A stretch of DNA of 64,000 nucleotides, taken from positions 124,001-188,000 of the forward strand of contig NZ_JALPRR010000002.1 in NCBI RefSeq assembly GCF_023630205.1. The letters are read 5' to 3'. The first letter of the stretch is position 1, and each line of letters starts with the position of its first letter. The translations under genes were made by a program, and so were the position numbers. The notes under the pieces were generated by a model. The model was not told where the DNA came from and did no database searches. It saw only the letters and a program-made list of their open reading frames with translations. Positions 28,005 to 36,863 of this stretch are shown in pieces. The DNA comes from Pontibacter ruber (GTDB lineage: Bacteria; Bacteroidota; Bacteroidia; Cytophagales; Hymenobacteraceae).

Positions 28005-28838
28005 ATGCCCGAGGAGGATGAACTAAACGCAGAAAAAGAGCAACTGGAAAGTGAGCGGTATGAGCTCCTGAACCGCCTGCAGGATACCCTGGAAGGCCCG
28101 ATGGTGGTGCTGGGCTTTGTATGGCTGGTGCTGCTGCTGATCGAATTGATCCGGGGACTCACGCCCATGCTGCAGCTGTTCAGTACCATTATCTGGGTCC
28201 TGTTTATACTTGATTTCCTGGTGAAATTCACACTTGCGCCGCATAAATCGGAGTTTATGCGGCGCAATGTGCTCACCACCATCTCGCTGCTGGTGCCTGC
28301 TTTGCGTGTGCTGCGGCTGGCCAGGCTCTTCCGCATACTTGGCACGCTGCGCGCAGCCAGAGGGTTACGGCTGGTAAAGGTACTGGGCTCGCTGAACAGA
28401 GGCATGCGGAGTTTGGGTGTGGCCATGCAACGACGTGCTTTTGGCTACGTACTGAGCTTAACGCTGGTGGTGCTGGTAACCGGAGCTGCCGGCATGTATG
28501 CCTTTGAGAATAATAGCGGCCTGAACACCTACGGCGAGGCCCTGTGGTGGACGGCTATGATGCTTACCTCGATCGGCAGCGACTATTTTCCGGAAACGGC
28601 TGAGGGCAGGTTCTTGTGCTTTGTGCTGGCCCTGTATGGATTTGCCGTATTCGGCTACTTTACGGCTACGCTTGCCACGTTCTTTATCGACCGTGATGCT
28701 GAGGCAACGGATGCAGAGGTAGCCGGTGCCCGCCAGGTAAAAGCCTTGCAGCAGGAAATACAGCTGCTCCGCGCTGAAGTACGGCAACTGCTGCAGGACA
28801 GGAATGCAAACGGCGACAGCCCTGATCCGGAAGTATAA
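28005..28838 (+). CDS. Voltage-gated-like ion channel with atypical selectivity filter
   Basis: Membrane protein of 277 residues of the six-helix ion transport family. S4 is rich in Arg/Lys at every third to fourth place (VLRLARLFRILGTLRAARGLRLVK, about 100-125), i.e. a voltage sensor. The pore region reads WWTAMMLTSIGSDYFP: the standard potassium filter TVGYGD is replaced by SIGSDY, a variant shared, as I recall, by a Bacteroidota group. A coiled coil (QQEIQLLRAEVRQLLQ) in the C-terminal tail should tetramerise the channel. Ion selectivity is therefore uncertain. ATG at 28005. The next gene is 77 bases downstream. Confidence 0.88.
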   Translation: MPEEDELNAEKEQLESERYELLNRLQDTLEGPMVVLGFVWLVLLLIELIRGLTPMLQLFSTIIWVLFILDFLVKFTLAPHKSEFMRRNVLTTISLLVPALRVLRLARLFRILGTLRAARGLRLVKVLGSLNRGMRSLGVAMQRRAFGYVLSLTLVVLVTGAAGMYAFENNSGLNTYGEALWWTAMMLTSIGSDYFPETAEGRFLCFVLALYGFAVFGYFTATLATFFIDRDAEATDAEVAGARQVKALQQEIQLLRAEVRQLLQDRNANGDSPDPEV

Positions 28839-28862
28839 ATAACGTTGCCTGAGCCGGCGGTT

Positions 28863-28892
28863 TTTGCGTTCTGTGCAAAATGCCTATTTTAG
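28863..28892 (+). promoter_or_regulatory. Possible promoter of the HD-domain gene
   Basis: TTTG at 28863-28866 and TATTTTAG at 28885-28892 (one mismatch to TAnnTTTG), 18 bases apart. Such a promoter would favour the start codon at 28916 over the ATG at 28880. Pattern-based only. Confidence 0.3.
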
Positions 28893-28915
28893 TAGGCAAA
28901 CCAATACCAAAGCGA

Positions 28916-29479
28916 ATGACCAGAGAAGAAGCACTGACTATACTTCAGGAAATGACAAGCAGCGAAAGCCTGCTGCGCCACGCCCGCACCGTGGAGCTGG
29001 TAATGCGGGCCTATGCTAATAAGCTGGGCGAAAACGAAGAAGAATGGGGCGTTACCGGCCTGCTGCACGATGCCGATTACCAGGCCTACCCCGACCAGCA
29101 CCCGAACGTGATCGTAAACCTGCTGCGCGAGCGTGGCGATGAAAAAATAGCCCATGCCATATCGGCTCACTATACCAAATGGGGTGTTTCTTACGACACT
29201 ACCCTGGATAAAGGGTTGCTGGCCTGCGATGAAATAACCGGCTTTATAGTTGCCTGCGCACAGGTACGTCCGCAGCGACTGGAGGGGCTGGAAGCAAAAT
29301 CAGTGATCAAGAAACTGGGCCAGAAAAGCTTTGCCGCATCCGTAGACCGCGACGAGGTGAGGATAGGAGCAGAGCAGTTCGGCGTAGACATGAAAGAACA
29401 CATCGACTTTATCATACAGGTGCTCCAGCAACACCAGGACGAACTGCAGCTACAGCCGCAGGCCAGCTCGCAAGTATAA
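28916..29479 (+). CDS. HD-domain metal-dependent phosphohydrolase
   Basis: Cytoplasmic protein of 187 residues. HD motif: His in LLRHARTVEL, the HD pair in GLLHDADYQAYPD, and a downstream Asp in LLACDEITGF, giving the metal site of HD/HDIG phosphohydrolases. Length fits the small HDIG family that begins MTREEAL. The start at 28916 is preferred because that matches the family N-terminus; an in-frame ATG at 28880 would add 12 residues. Substrate unknown, perhaps a nucleotide. Confidence 0.88.
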   Translation: MTREEALTILQEMTSSESLLRHARTVELVMRAYANKLGENEEEWGVTGLLHDADYQAYPDQHPNVIVNLLRERGDEKIAHAISAHYTKWGVSYDTTLDKGLLACDEITGFIVACAQVRPQRLEGLEAKSVIKKLGQKSFAASVDRDEVRIGAEQFGVDMKEHIDFIIQVLQQHQDELQLQPQASSQV

Positions 29480-29555
29480 AGTAAGAAAGTATAAACTGAG
29501 GCAGTTGCAGTACAGACATAAAGTATGCTGTGCTGCAGCTGCTGCTTTTTTAAGT

Positions 29556-29747
29556 TCAGGCAGTGTAATGCTGCAGGACCTCGATTCCTTCGGCATCATT
29601 TTCTGCTTCTACCACTTCATTTATCACATACTGTATTTCCTGCTCGCTCCACTTTTCTTTTTCAGCTGCTTTTACAAAAATATCGAGGGCCACAAACCGT
29701 GAGGCTTCCACAGGGAGGATTGCTTTTACTTTTTTGGTGATGCGCAT
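29556..29747 (-). CDS. Small hypothetical protein
   Basis: 63 residues, ATG at 29747. Begins with a basic strand ([24 protein letters not shown]) and continues with an acidic helix pair. No domain recognised. It lies alone between convergent and divergent neighbours, and codon use looks coding. Could be a small regulatory or DNA-binding protein; this is a guess. Confidence 0.55.
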   Translation of the reverse strand: MRITKKVKAILPVEASRFVALDIFVKAAEKEKWSEQEIQYVINEVVEAENDAEGIEVLQHYTA

Positions 29748-29994
29748 TTGAGTTGATCGTTAACGTTCAAAGGTACAAAGAAGTAGGTTCTCCGGAAGCA
29801 GTTCTGCCTTTGAGCGCTCAGTTTAAGCAATATTGCTGGCGGAACATTTGCCAGGACTGGGCTCTGCTGTACTTCCGAAAGTATGATTTCTGCTTTTGCA
29901 GTAGTTGAATTACGGCTTCTATTGCTCTCTGTTTTTTAACTCTGTTCCGATCCCTTCGTTCATAACAATACGCATGCAGCAAACGGGACAGAGT

Positions 29995-30951
29995 ATGACG
30001 AAAGAGACTTTTACGCTTGAACAACTACAACAGCTCGATAACCTGACCATCCTGCACTATGCTACTCCGATCATAGTAGCCTCGGTGCTGCTGGAGTGGC
30101 TGGTGGGCGTTTATAAGAAAAGAGATTACTACGAAGGCAAGGATTTTCTGGCTGCCCTGGCTATTGGCGGTGGAAGTGCGGCGCTGGGAGCATTGTTGAA
30201 GGTATCGCTGTTCTCCATTGCCCTGGTAGTGTATAATATGGTGCCCTGGGCAATTCCACGGTCCTGGTGGGGATTTGTTGTATGCTTCGTGGTTATTGAT
30301 TTTTGCCGCTACTGGGCGCACCGGCTGGCGCACGAGCAGCGCTTCTGGTGGGCCACGCATGTAACGCACCACTCCTCTACTAAAATGAATTTTGCCGTGT
30401 CCTTCCGTACCGGCTGGACCAACCACATCAAGTTTGTGTTCTTTTTTCCGGTGCCTTTACTGGGTATTGATCCGTTCACTTTTTTTGTCTGCCACCAGGT
30501 AGCGGTGCTCTACCAGTTCTGGGTACATACCGAACTCATCGGCAGGTTGCCGACACCCGTAGAGTATGTTTTTGTGACGCCCTCGCACCACCGGGTGCAC
30601 CACGGCTCCAATGCCAAGTATATTGATAAGAACTATGGTTCCTCCCTTATTATCTGGGATCGTATGTTTGGTACCTTTCAGCAGGAGGAGGAGAAGCCGG
30701 TTTACGGCCTGACCACGCCGGTTACGTCCTACAATCCTTTTTACCTGGTTTTTCACGAGTGGGTGGCCATCTGGCAGGACCTGCGGCATGTAAGGTCTGT
30801 AAAGGAAGCATACCAGGTGCTTTTTAAGCCCCCCGGCGCTATCGTGACCGAGTACCAGCGAAAGGTTGCCACGCAGCAGGAACAGGATGAAGCAGAAGAG
30901 CAAGCAACTACAGAAAACGCCTCTGTTGCCCCTGCTACAGGAGTTGTTTAA
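29995..30951 (+). CDS. Sterol desaturase / fatty acid hydroxylase family membrane protein
   Basis: Di-iron membrane oxygenase of about 318 residues. Hydrophobic helices in the first half and the eight-His signature: HRLAH, HVTHH and HHRVHH (THVTHHSS, SHHRVHHG), with an intervening HTE. Bacterial members hydroxylate or desaturate lipids or carotenoids. The start at 29995 (in GAGTATG) is chosen; the ATG at 29974 would add seven residues. C-terminal tail rich in Glu, Gln, Ala. Alone on its transcript, closed by a strong terminator. Substrate unknown. Confidence 0.9.
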   Translation: MTKETFTLEQLQQLDNLTILHYATPIIVASVLLEWLVGVYKKRDYYEGKDFLAALAIGGGSAALGALLKVSLFSIALVVYNMVPWAIPRSWWGFVVCFVVIDFCRYWAHRLAHEQRFWWATHVTHHSSTKMNFAVSFRTGWTNHIKFVFFFPVPLLGIDPFTFFVCHQVAVLYQFWVHTELIGRLPTPVEYVFVTPSHHRVHHGSNAKYIDKNYGSSLIIWDRMFGTFQQEEEKPVYGLTTPVTSYNPFYLVFHEWVAIWQDLRHVRSVKEAYQVLFKPPGAIVTEYQRKVATQQEQDEAEEQATTENASVAPATGVV

Positions 30952-30953
30952 GC

Positions 30954-31004
30954 AGTATAAAAACAGAAAGCATGGCCGAACGCCATGCTTTCTGTTTTTA
31001 TACT
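30954..31004. terminator. Bidirectional terminator with 23-bp perfect stem
   Basis: Stem 30954-30976 with 30982-31004, loop CGAAC. Outer feet read AGTATAAAAACAG / CTGTTTTTATACT, so it is nearly the AAGTATA motif. Lies between convergent genes. Confidence 0.9.
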
Positions 31005-31017
31005 ATCCGGGTTATAC

Positions 31018-31446
31018 TTAATAGCTTTGGTCTGGTTGTCGGTTGGCCGGGTTAGTCTGGGCTTCACGCGGCACACCCATTTTCTCTTCGCGTCGCTGCT
31101 GGTATTGTGCAAACTGCTGCGGCGTCAGGATGTCCTTGATCCGGGATAACCTTGTCTGGCTGATGACATCCATCTGCTGGGCAGCCTGTCTCGGGTCTGA
31201 TTTATACTTCTCGCGGGCCTTTTCAGCGCTGCGCATGCTGTATAGGTTAATCTCTTTCAGCTTTTTGGCCTGATCCGGTGTAAGGCGCAGGTGCTTTACC
31301 ATACCGGCCGTCATTTCGTCGGCGCGCTGCTCCAGGGTTTTAGGGGCACTCTGCGTTGTTTGCGGCGTCTGCTTCTTCGCAGCATTCTGCGCAAAAGTGG
31401 CGGTGGCAACAAATGCAAAAATCAGGGCGAGCGTGATTCTTTTCAT
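31018..31446 (-). CDS. Small exported Spy/CpxP-like (LTxxQ) protein
   Basis: Exported protein of 142 residues; signal peptide MKRITLALIFAFVATATFA. The mature helices include two LTPxQ motifs (LRLTPDQAKKLKEI and DILTPQQFAQYQQ), like the LTxxQ repeats of periplasmic CpxP/Spy chaperones. C-terminus rich in Gln and Asn. Start at 31446; ATG at 31458 is also possible. A gene with similar size and helix pattern lies at 40764. Role is probably envelope chaperone or metal-stress protein; inference. Confidence 0.72.
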   Translation of the reverse strand: MKRITLALIFAFVATATFAQNAAKKQTPQTTQSAPKTLEQRADEMTAGMVKHLRLTPDQAKKLKEINLYSMRSAEKAREKYKSDPRQAAQQMDVISQTRLSRIKDILTPQQFAQYQQRREEKMGVPREAQTNPANRQPDQSY

Positions 31447-31565
31447 ATAGCTATTCATGTTTCGGGTTATAGGTGCAAAAACTGTTCCGATTAAACTATT
31501 ACCTGCATGTTTTTCAACAAAGCCTGTGCGGCTATAGTTTCTGAGCCGGTGCAAGCGGTACAACG

Positions 31566-32615
31566 TCAGGACTCCGAGTGGAAGTATACTTTGTAGAAGT
31601 GCATGCCGCGTTCCTGGTCAAATCCGCGTTCTACGTACTGCTCGCTCTGCTCCGGGTTATAGCCGCTGAACTTGATCTCGATCTGCGTATCCAGCTTGAT
31701 AAAGTTACGGAACTTGCGCTTCATGTTGCGCACCGTGTTCTTGTTGATGGCAAAATCGGTAAAACCCTCGATGTCGCGTTCTTCGGCAAATGCCTGGGTG
31801 TAGCTTTTAAAACGCTCGGCTGTTTCCGGCTCATCGATCACGCTGCTAGTGAATTCTTCCAGGTCAAACATTTCGCTTTTGGAAAAATAATCTACCGAGC
31901 GGCTGATGAAATCGACCTGCGCCTTTTTGCTTTCGGTTTTGGCAAACACCTCTTCCGAGAAATCCTTGCACAGGTTCAAAGCTGTCTTGGTATTAAAGTT
32001 GGTGTCCTTCAGCTCAGTTACATTCAGGAAATCCTCTTTCCAGAACAGGGCGTCGGTGCTGTTGGCGTCAACCAGCTTTACGCGGTAACCATCTTCTACT
32101 TCGGTGTTAAAGATGATGCAGCCTTTGTCCACGCTCTTCAGGTTAACGCCGGCGTGGTAGTCTACACTCAGGTCATTATCGCTGTCCTGGAAAGTAAGGA
32201 AGGTGTCCTTGTTTTCTGACTTAAAGATACCGATCGCATCTACGTATTCCTCCTCCATCAGACATCCTGAAAAATACGCCACGTACAGTTCGCCGCTCTT
32301 CACCTTCGGGTGGTCCGACTGCTCGTAGAGGTGGTTGAGGATGTGCACCGTGTACGCGTAATACTTTTCCGGCTCGTTAAACATGAGCGTGGCGTAAGCA
32401 AACAACTCGTTCAGGGTCAGGTCGGAAGTATGGGTAAAACGAAAGAACTCTTCCTGCTTGAAAGGGGAGAGGAAATAATTGCGCAGCAGGTCGTGCAACT
32501 CTTCGTCGCGCAGGTCCACCAGCTCTTTTGCTATTACCACGCCTTCCTCTTTGGCCTTGTTGCCTACCCGGTGTACCGCCAGTTTATTAAGGCGCACCTG
32601 TGTCTTCTCACTCAT
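31566..32615 (-). CDS. Nucleoid-associated protein, YejK/NdpA family
   Basis: Cytoplasmic 349-residue protein of the 37-kDa nucleoid-associated family (NA37). It shows the family pattern: RLNKLAVHRVGNKAKEEGVVIAKE at the start, FLSPFKQEEFFRFTH, AYFSGCLMEEEYVDAIGIFKSE in the middle, and C-terminal KRKFRNFIKLDTQIEIKFS. E. coli YejK binds DNA and topoisomerase IV; a similar nucleoid role is likely. ATG at 32615. The Spy-like gene is downstream on the same strand, 119 bases away. Confidence 0.88.
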   Translation of the reverse strand: MSEKTQVRLNKLAVHRVGNKAKEEGVVIAKELVDLRDEELHDLLRNYFLSPFKQEEFFRFTHTSDLTLNELFAYATLMFNEPEKYYAYTVHILNHLYEQSDHPKVKSGELYVAYFSGCLMEEEYVDAIGIFKSENKDTFLTFQDSDNDLSVDYHAGVNLKSVDKGCIIFNTEVEDGYRVKLVDANSTDALFWKEDFLNVTELKDTNFNTKTALNLCKDFSEEVFAKTESKKAQVDFISRSVDYFSKSEMFDLEEFTSSVIDEPETAERFKSYTQAFAEERDIEGFTDFAINKNTVRNMKRKFRNFIKLDTQIEIKFSGYNPEQSEQYVERGFDQERGMHFYKVYFHSES

Positions 32616-32902
32616 ACTGCTGTTCTCTTTTACCAGCCGCGGATGCGGCCTTTAGGGCTGCAAAGGTACGCGTACGAGCGGCCCCTCCAAAGTACAGTTT
32701 CATAAAATCCCAGCAGGTAGAAGACTTTTATTGCAGGGGTATAACAGGAGTGTTAAATTTTATTTTATTGTAAATCAATGGTTTGTATGTGGTTGATGCA
32801 TTTTTTAATGCCAAACATTCTTTTCTGGCACAGTTTTTCCATTCGGAGATTCTGAGCAGCGCAGCTTATTAATTTTTACAGGGAATTAAAATTTAGAAGA
32901 TC

Positions 32903-33580
32903 ATGAAGAGGATTTTTTTACTCATAGCTGTGGTGCTCGGCTTTATAGCCACCAAAGTAAATGCACAACAGCAGCCCGTGCGCTTTGGAGTGAAGGCGGG
33001 CGTTAACCTTGCAGAGTGGCAGGGCGAAACAGTGAACAGCGCACAGGATCTGATCGAATTATCGGATGGCTCGGTGAGCAGAAAAATGCGAGAAGGCTTC
33101 CATGTTGGTGGTTACATCGCCATACCTGTAGGTCCGGGGTTTGAGATAGAGCCTGGTCTGCAATACTCTCAGAAAGGTACCCAGCTAACCGGTAAGCTGC
33201 CTTTTAAGGAGACTGAATTCCTGAATGCCACAGCTACCATTACCAACAAAGCAGAATACCTTGACCTGCCGGTAGTTGCGAAACTTTACGTAGGCGAGGG
33301 GTTCCATATATATGCTGGTCCGCAGGTGTCTTACCTGCTTTCCAACAAGGTACAGGCACAGGCCGGTGCACTGGGCTTTAATGCCCTGAACCGGGAGTGG
33401 GACATGAAAGATGGTATCCGGGAATTTGACTTTGCAGTAACAGGTGGCCTTGGTTACAGGTTTGCCAATGGTTTTAACATCGGGGCCGGCTACGACTATG
33501 GCCTGGAGACCATCGACGACAAAGGAAATTTCGAAACGTACAACCGGGTGATCAAAGCCTCTGTCGGTTTTACTTTCTAA
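32903..33580 (+). CDS. PorT-family outer-membrane beta-barrel protein
   Basis: Protein of 225 residues. Signal peptide MKRIFLLIAVVLGFIATKVNA, then the PorT-like domain: VRFGVKAGVNLAEWQGE, FHVGGYIAIPVGPGFEIEPGLQYSQKG, YLDLPVVAKLYVG, FHIYAGPQVSYLLS, and a final RVIKASVGFTF strand. The domain layout matches T9SS PorT, but such barrels are numerous, so a role in secretion cannot be claimed. ATG at 32903. Confidence 0.87.
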   Translation: MKRIFLLIAVVLGFIATKVNAQQQPVRFGVKAGVNLAEWQGETVNSAQDLIELSDGSVSRKMREGFHVGGYIAIPVGPGFEIEPGLQYSQKGTQLTGKLPFKETEFLNATATITNKAEYLDLPVVAKLYVGEGFHIYAGPQVSYLLSNKVQAQAGALGFNALNREWDMKDGIREFDFAVTGGLGYRFANGFNIGAGYDYGLETIDDKGNFETYNRVIKASVGFTF

Positions 33581-33619
33581 GAAGAGTTTATTAGTTTATG
33601 TTTAGTGTTTAGGTAAGAT

Positions 33620-33648
33620 AAAAAAGCCCCTGTTTCAGGGGCTTTTTT
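33620..33648. terminator. Bidirectional terminator
   Basis: 13-bp perfect stem (33620-33632 with 33636-33648), loop TTT; A run and T run on either side, between convergent genes. Confidence 0.9.
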
Positions 33649-33688
33649 CATGTCGTACAGGGACGGGAGCATGGGTGCCTGTTTATAC

Positions 33689-34405
33689 TTACTGAAGCAC
33701 TGCATGATCGTGCACGCACAGCCGGTAGCCCTGCCCGTGTATGTTGATGATCTCGACTGTAGGGTCTTCTTTCAGGTACTTGCGCAGCTTGGCAATGTAT
33801 ACATCCATGCTACGGGCTGTGAAGTAGGTATCTTCGCGCCAGATGCGTTGCAGGGCTATTTCGCGGGGCAGCACATCGTTCAGGTGCTGGCATAGCATCA
33901 GCAGCAGGTCGGCCTCTTTAGGCGACAGCTTCTGCTCGTGCCCCTGGTGGTGCAGCAGGCGCAGCTTTGGTTGCAGCACGTAGCTGCCGATGGTATACTC
34001 GGTTGGCTCCGCTTTTTCGGGTGTAACACCTCCTTTGCGGTTCAGCACCGCCTTTATCTTGTAAAGCAGCACTTCCGAATCGAAGGGTTTGGTGATGTAA
34101 TCATCGGCCCCGATCTTAAAACCCTCCAGCATATCTTCCTTCAGCGTTTTGGCTGTCAGGAAAATGATCGGAACATTAGTGTCGAGTTTCTTGATCTCGC
34201 GGGCAAGCGTAAAACCGTCTTTCTCCGGCATCATCACATCCAGTATGCACAGGTCATACTTGCCTTTCCGGAATGCGGTGCTGCCCTGGTTACCATCTTT
34301 GCAGAGTGTTACCTCGTAGTCGTGCATTTCCAGGTAATCCTTCAGCACAATGCCAAAGTTCGGATCGTCTTCAGCCAACAGGATGTGTATTGCAGTATCT
34401 GCCAT
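33689..34405 (-). CDS. OmpR-family response regulator
   Basis: Transcription factor of 238 residues. Receiver domain 1-125 with phosphoacceptor Asp56 (CILDVMMPEKDG), Thr/Lys (FLTAKT) conserved; C-terminal winged helix about 135-232 (LSPKEADLLLMLCQHLNDVLPREIAL, RSMDVYIAKLRKYLK). Encoded 66 bases downstream of its histidine kinase on the same strand. It should bind tandem direct repeats about 10-11 bp apart, as OmpR-type regulators do; such TTTAAC repeats are seen upstream of the kinase gene (36601-36753), so autoregulation is probable. Confidence 0.95.
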   Translation of the reverse strand: MADTAIHILLAEDDPNFGIVLKDYLEMHDYEVTLCKDGNQGSTAFRKGKYDLCILDVMMPEKDGFTLAREIKKLDTNVPIIFLTAKTLKEDMLEGFKIGADDYITKPFDSEVLLYKIKAVLNRKGGVTPEKAEPTEYTIGSYVLQPKLRLLHHQGHEQKLSPKEADLLLMLCQHLNDVLPREIALQRIWREDTYFTARSMDVYIAKLRKYLKEDPTVEIINIHGQGYRLCVHDHAVLQ

Positions 34406-34471
34406 GGTAAAAAATTATTGTCTTACAGGTATTGACAAAGTTTATACTTTTAGAAGATGGGCAAGCGTGCT

Positions 34472-36562
34472 TTACGAAGCAAAAGGTAGAAACACCTCAA
34501 AACGGCTGCCTTTGCCCAATTCACTTTTCAGACGGATGTTGCCATGGTGTGCCTGTACGATCGCTTTGACGTAGCTCAGACCCAGACCAAAGCCTTTCAC
34601 GTTATGCACATTGCCGGTTGGCACGCGGTAAAACTTCTCGAAAACGCGTTGCTGTGCCTCCCGGCTCATGCCCAGGCCTTTGTCTTCCACCGATAACACC
34701 AACCCTGTTTCGGTACTGTACGTGGTAAGGGTGATGTCGGGGCTGGCAGGGGAGTACTTGTTGGCGTTATCAAGCAGGTTGCAGATTACATTGAAGAGGT
34801 GTACCTCATCGGCCTGCAGCTCGTGCTCTGTAGCCAGCAAATTGGCAGTAATCTGCCCATTGCGCTGCTCCACCTGCAGGCGTATACTTTCCACAGCCCG
34901 TAGTGCCAGCGCATGTACATCCACCGGCTGGAGGGTCATCTTAAACTCATTCTTCTCCAGCAGCGCAATCTGCAGTACGCTCTCTACCTGCGCGTTCATG
35001 CGCTTGTTTTCTTCTTTAATGATGTTGGTATAGTAGCGGATCTTCTCCGGGCGTTCGTATACTTTCGGGTTTGAGATGGAGTCGGTGGCCAGCGAAATGG
35101 TAGCAATCGGCGTTTTGAACTCGTGCGTCATGTTGTTGATGAAGTCGTTCTTCATATCCGACAGCTTCTTCTGCTTGAAGATGATGTGGATGGTAGTGCC
35201 GAACGTAGCCACGATAACCAGGGTGAAGAGCGCAGAACAAAGCAGCATAAACCACAGCGACTGTATGGCATAGGCCTGGCTGTTGGGGAAGTATACGGCC
35301 AGGTAATCGGGCTTTTCGAAAATATCGTTCGGGAAGAGGCTCACTTTGTAATTGGAGAAAGGCACCAGGCCGGCCTGCACCACGTCGTAGGATGCCACGG
35401 TATCGCTCTTGCCAGATACTACCCAGTAACCGAAATCAGTACAGATGCCTTTATCGGCTAGCTCTGCCTGCAGCAGTGGCTTCAGGTTGCCCAGGTCGAG
35501 GCGCTTTTGCAGCGGCACGTCTTTGGCGACGTATTCCACCACCATTTTCTCCACCACGTCGTTGAGCTTCTCTTTTTTAACTTCCAGCTTATCTGGCCTT
35601 TGCTGTGCCTGTTCAGGTGCGACTGCGGAAATGGCAGGCTGCTGCTTTTTTACAGGCTTTGCTTTTCGGACAGGTCTTTCCTGAGGCTCGTTCTGCAGCA
35701 TCATTTCCTGCATCGGAGTATTCCCCATGGGTTCTGTTCTGTACTGCGCCGCTCTCCTGTGATCATAAAAGAAAACGCTATCCGGGCGTATTGCGCTGAC
35801 ATGCAAGTTGGCAGGACGTAGTACAACAGCCGGGCGACTCATGCGCCGCAGACTATCCAGGTGCATGGCCAGTAGCTGAAGCTCTTCGATCGGGAACCGC
35901 ATGGGCATTACCTGTTGCCGCATCAGGTATAACATGCTGTCCTGCATGCGCTCGGCGTAGCGCAATGCATCTTGTTGCTGCGCAGATAGCCACAGTGTAT
36001 CGAAGCGGGTAACGGAACTGAAACTATGGAACGATGCCCGGTCTACCTGCGAGGTAACGGTGTTCCAGAAAGTCTGTGAAAACTGCTGGCCTCCGTTGTG
36101 TATTATTATAGAGTCGTAAGGAGAAAGTCGGATGAGGAGATCATCTTTCCTGTAACCTAACCGTGCTTTTGCCTGTTGTGCCGGCCAGGTGGGTTGTTTT
36201 GCACGGCCAGACTCCTGCGCCCGTACATTGTTTTGATCCGCTTGCCGGGGCGAGGAAGTATAGGATGTTTCAGGTATGCTTGCTGCCACCGCAGGACCAG
36301 CTTCCGGATATGGCGTTACAGGCTGTAGTTCCGGAAGAGCCGGCGGTTCGCTCAGGGTTGCAATCTGGTCTGTTACCACCGAAACGGCTTCCTGCGTTTC
36401 CAGCTTTTCAACTACTTTGGCCAATGCCTCGTGCACGCTGCGGTCAAACTGCTCCTGTTTTACCTTTATGGCATCCGTAATCCAGTACCACTGCAGGCCA
36501 ACTACGCCCAGCAGCGAGATGCTCATCAGCACGATTACTCCTATGATTGTTCGTTTGCTCAC
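34472..36562 (-). CDS. Sensor histidine kinase
   Basis: Membrane sensor kinase of 696 residues. TM1 about residues 5-25; a long periplasmic domain of nearly 400 residues with Gln/Pro-rich low-complexity linkers; TM2 near 440-460; then HisKA with phosphoacceptor His in NNMTHEFKTPIATISLATDS, and HATPase motifs N box (CNLLDNANKYSP), G1 (VEDKGLGMS) and G2 (GFGLGLSYVK). The start is GTG at 36562, the only start before the first helix; an in-frame stop lies 12 bases upstream. Pairs with the response regulator downstream. The sensed signal is unknown. Confidence 0.94.
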   Translation of the reverse strand: MSKRTIIGVIVLMSISLLGVVGLQWYWITDAIKVKQEQFDRSVHEALAKVVEKLETQEAVSVVTDQIATLSEPPALPELQPVTPYPEAGPAVAASIPETSYTSSPRQADQNNVRAQESGRAKQPTWPAQQAKARLGYRKDDLLIRLSPYDSIIIHNGGQQFSQTFWNTVTSQVDRASFHSFSSVTRFDTLWLSAQQQDALRYAERMQDSMLYLMRQQVMPMRFPIEELQLLAMHLDSLRRMSRPAVVLRPANLHVSAIRPDSVFFYDHRRAAQYRTEPMGNTPMQEMMLQNEPQERPVRKAKPVKKQQPAISAVAPEQAQQRPDKLEVKKEKLNDVVEKMVVEYVAKDVPLQKRLDLGNLKPLLQAELADKGICTDFGYWVVSGKSDTVASYDVVQAGLVPFSNYKVSLFPNDIFEKPDYLAVYFPNSQAYAIQSLWFMLLCSALFTLVIVATFGTTIHIIFKQKKLSDMKNDFINNMTHEFKTPIATISLATDSISNPKVYERPEKIRYYTNIIKEENKRMNAQVESVLQIALLEKNEFKMTLQPVDVHALALRAVESIRLQVEQRNGQITANLLATEHELQADEVHLFNVICNLLDNANKYSPASPDITLTTYSTETGLVLSVEDKGLGMSREAQQRVFEKFYRVPTGNVHNVKGFGLGLSYVKAIVQAHHGNIRLKSELGKGSRFEVFLPFAS

Positions 36563-36775
36563 AAAACAAATTTACATCATTGCAAACTGATATGCATTTA
36601 TTTAACTTTTCTTTAACGGATTTTAACGGAACAGTGAGCTCGGTTGCCTCTGTACTTTGATATCTGATTTAGTATACTGTTAATCAATTGTATAAGTGCC
36701 AGGGCGAAGTTATACTTTAACTTTCCTTTAACACTCTTTAACCTCCCTTTAACTAAAGCCGATTTAGTTGGACCG

Positions 36776-36783
36776 TACATTTG
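36776..36783 (+). promoter_or_regulatory. Promoter -7 element TACATTTG of the T9SS protein gene
   Basis: Exact match to the Bacteroidota -7 consensus TAnnTTTG. No TTTG -33 box at normal spacing; the TTTAAC box at 36748-36753 takes that place, which is typical of activator-dependent promoters. Confidence 0.6.
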
Positions 36784-36821
36784 TAATGTAGCTGACGGGC
36801 TATACCTGCTCTTATAAAACT

Positions 36822-36863
36822 ATGAAAAAGCCTCCTGGAAAGGACCTCTGCGGCGCTAGCTAA
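36822..36863 (+). CDS. Possible 13-codon leader ORF
   Basis: ATG AAA AAG ... TAA encodes MKKPPGKDLCGAS, downstream of the putative promoter and 88 bases before the secreted-protein gene. Its end overlaps the left arm of a CTGCGGC/GCCGCAG inverted repeat. It could be a leader peptide with attenuator hairpin, or chance. Confidence 0.2.
   Translation: MKKPPGKDLCGAS

Noticed and set aside
36567..36574. TAAATTTG on the minus strand as the promoter of the kinase gene
   Set aside because: It would put the transcription start at or inside the GTG start codon, and the first helix needs that start; weaker TCAGTTTG slightly upstream fits better.
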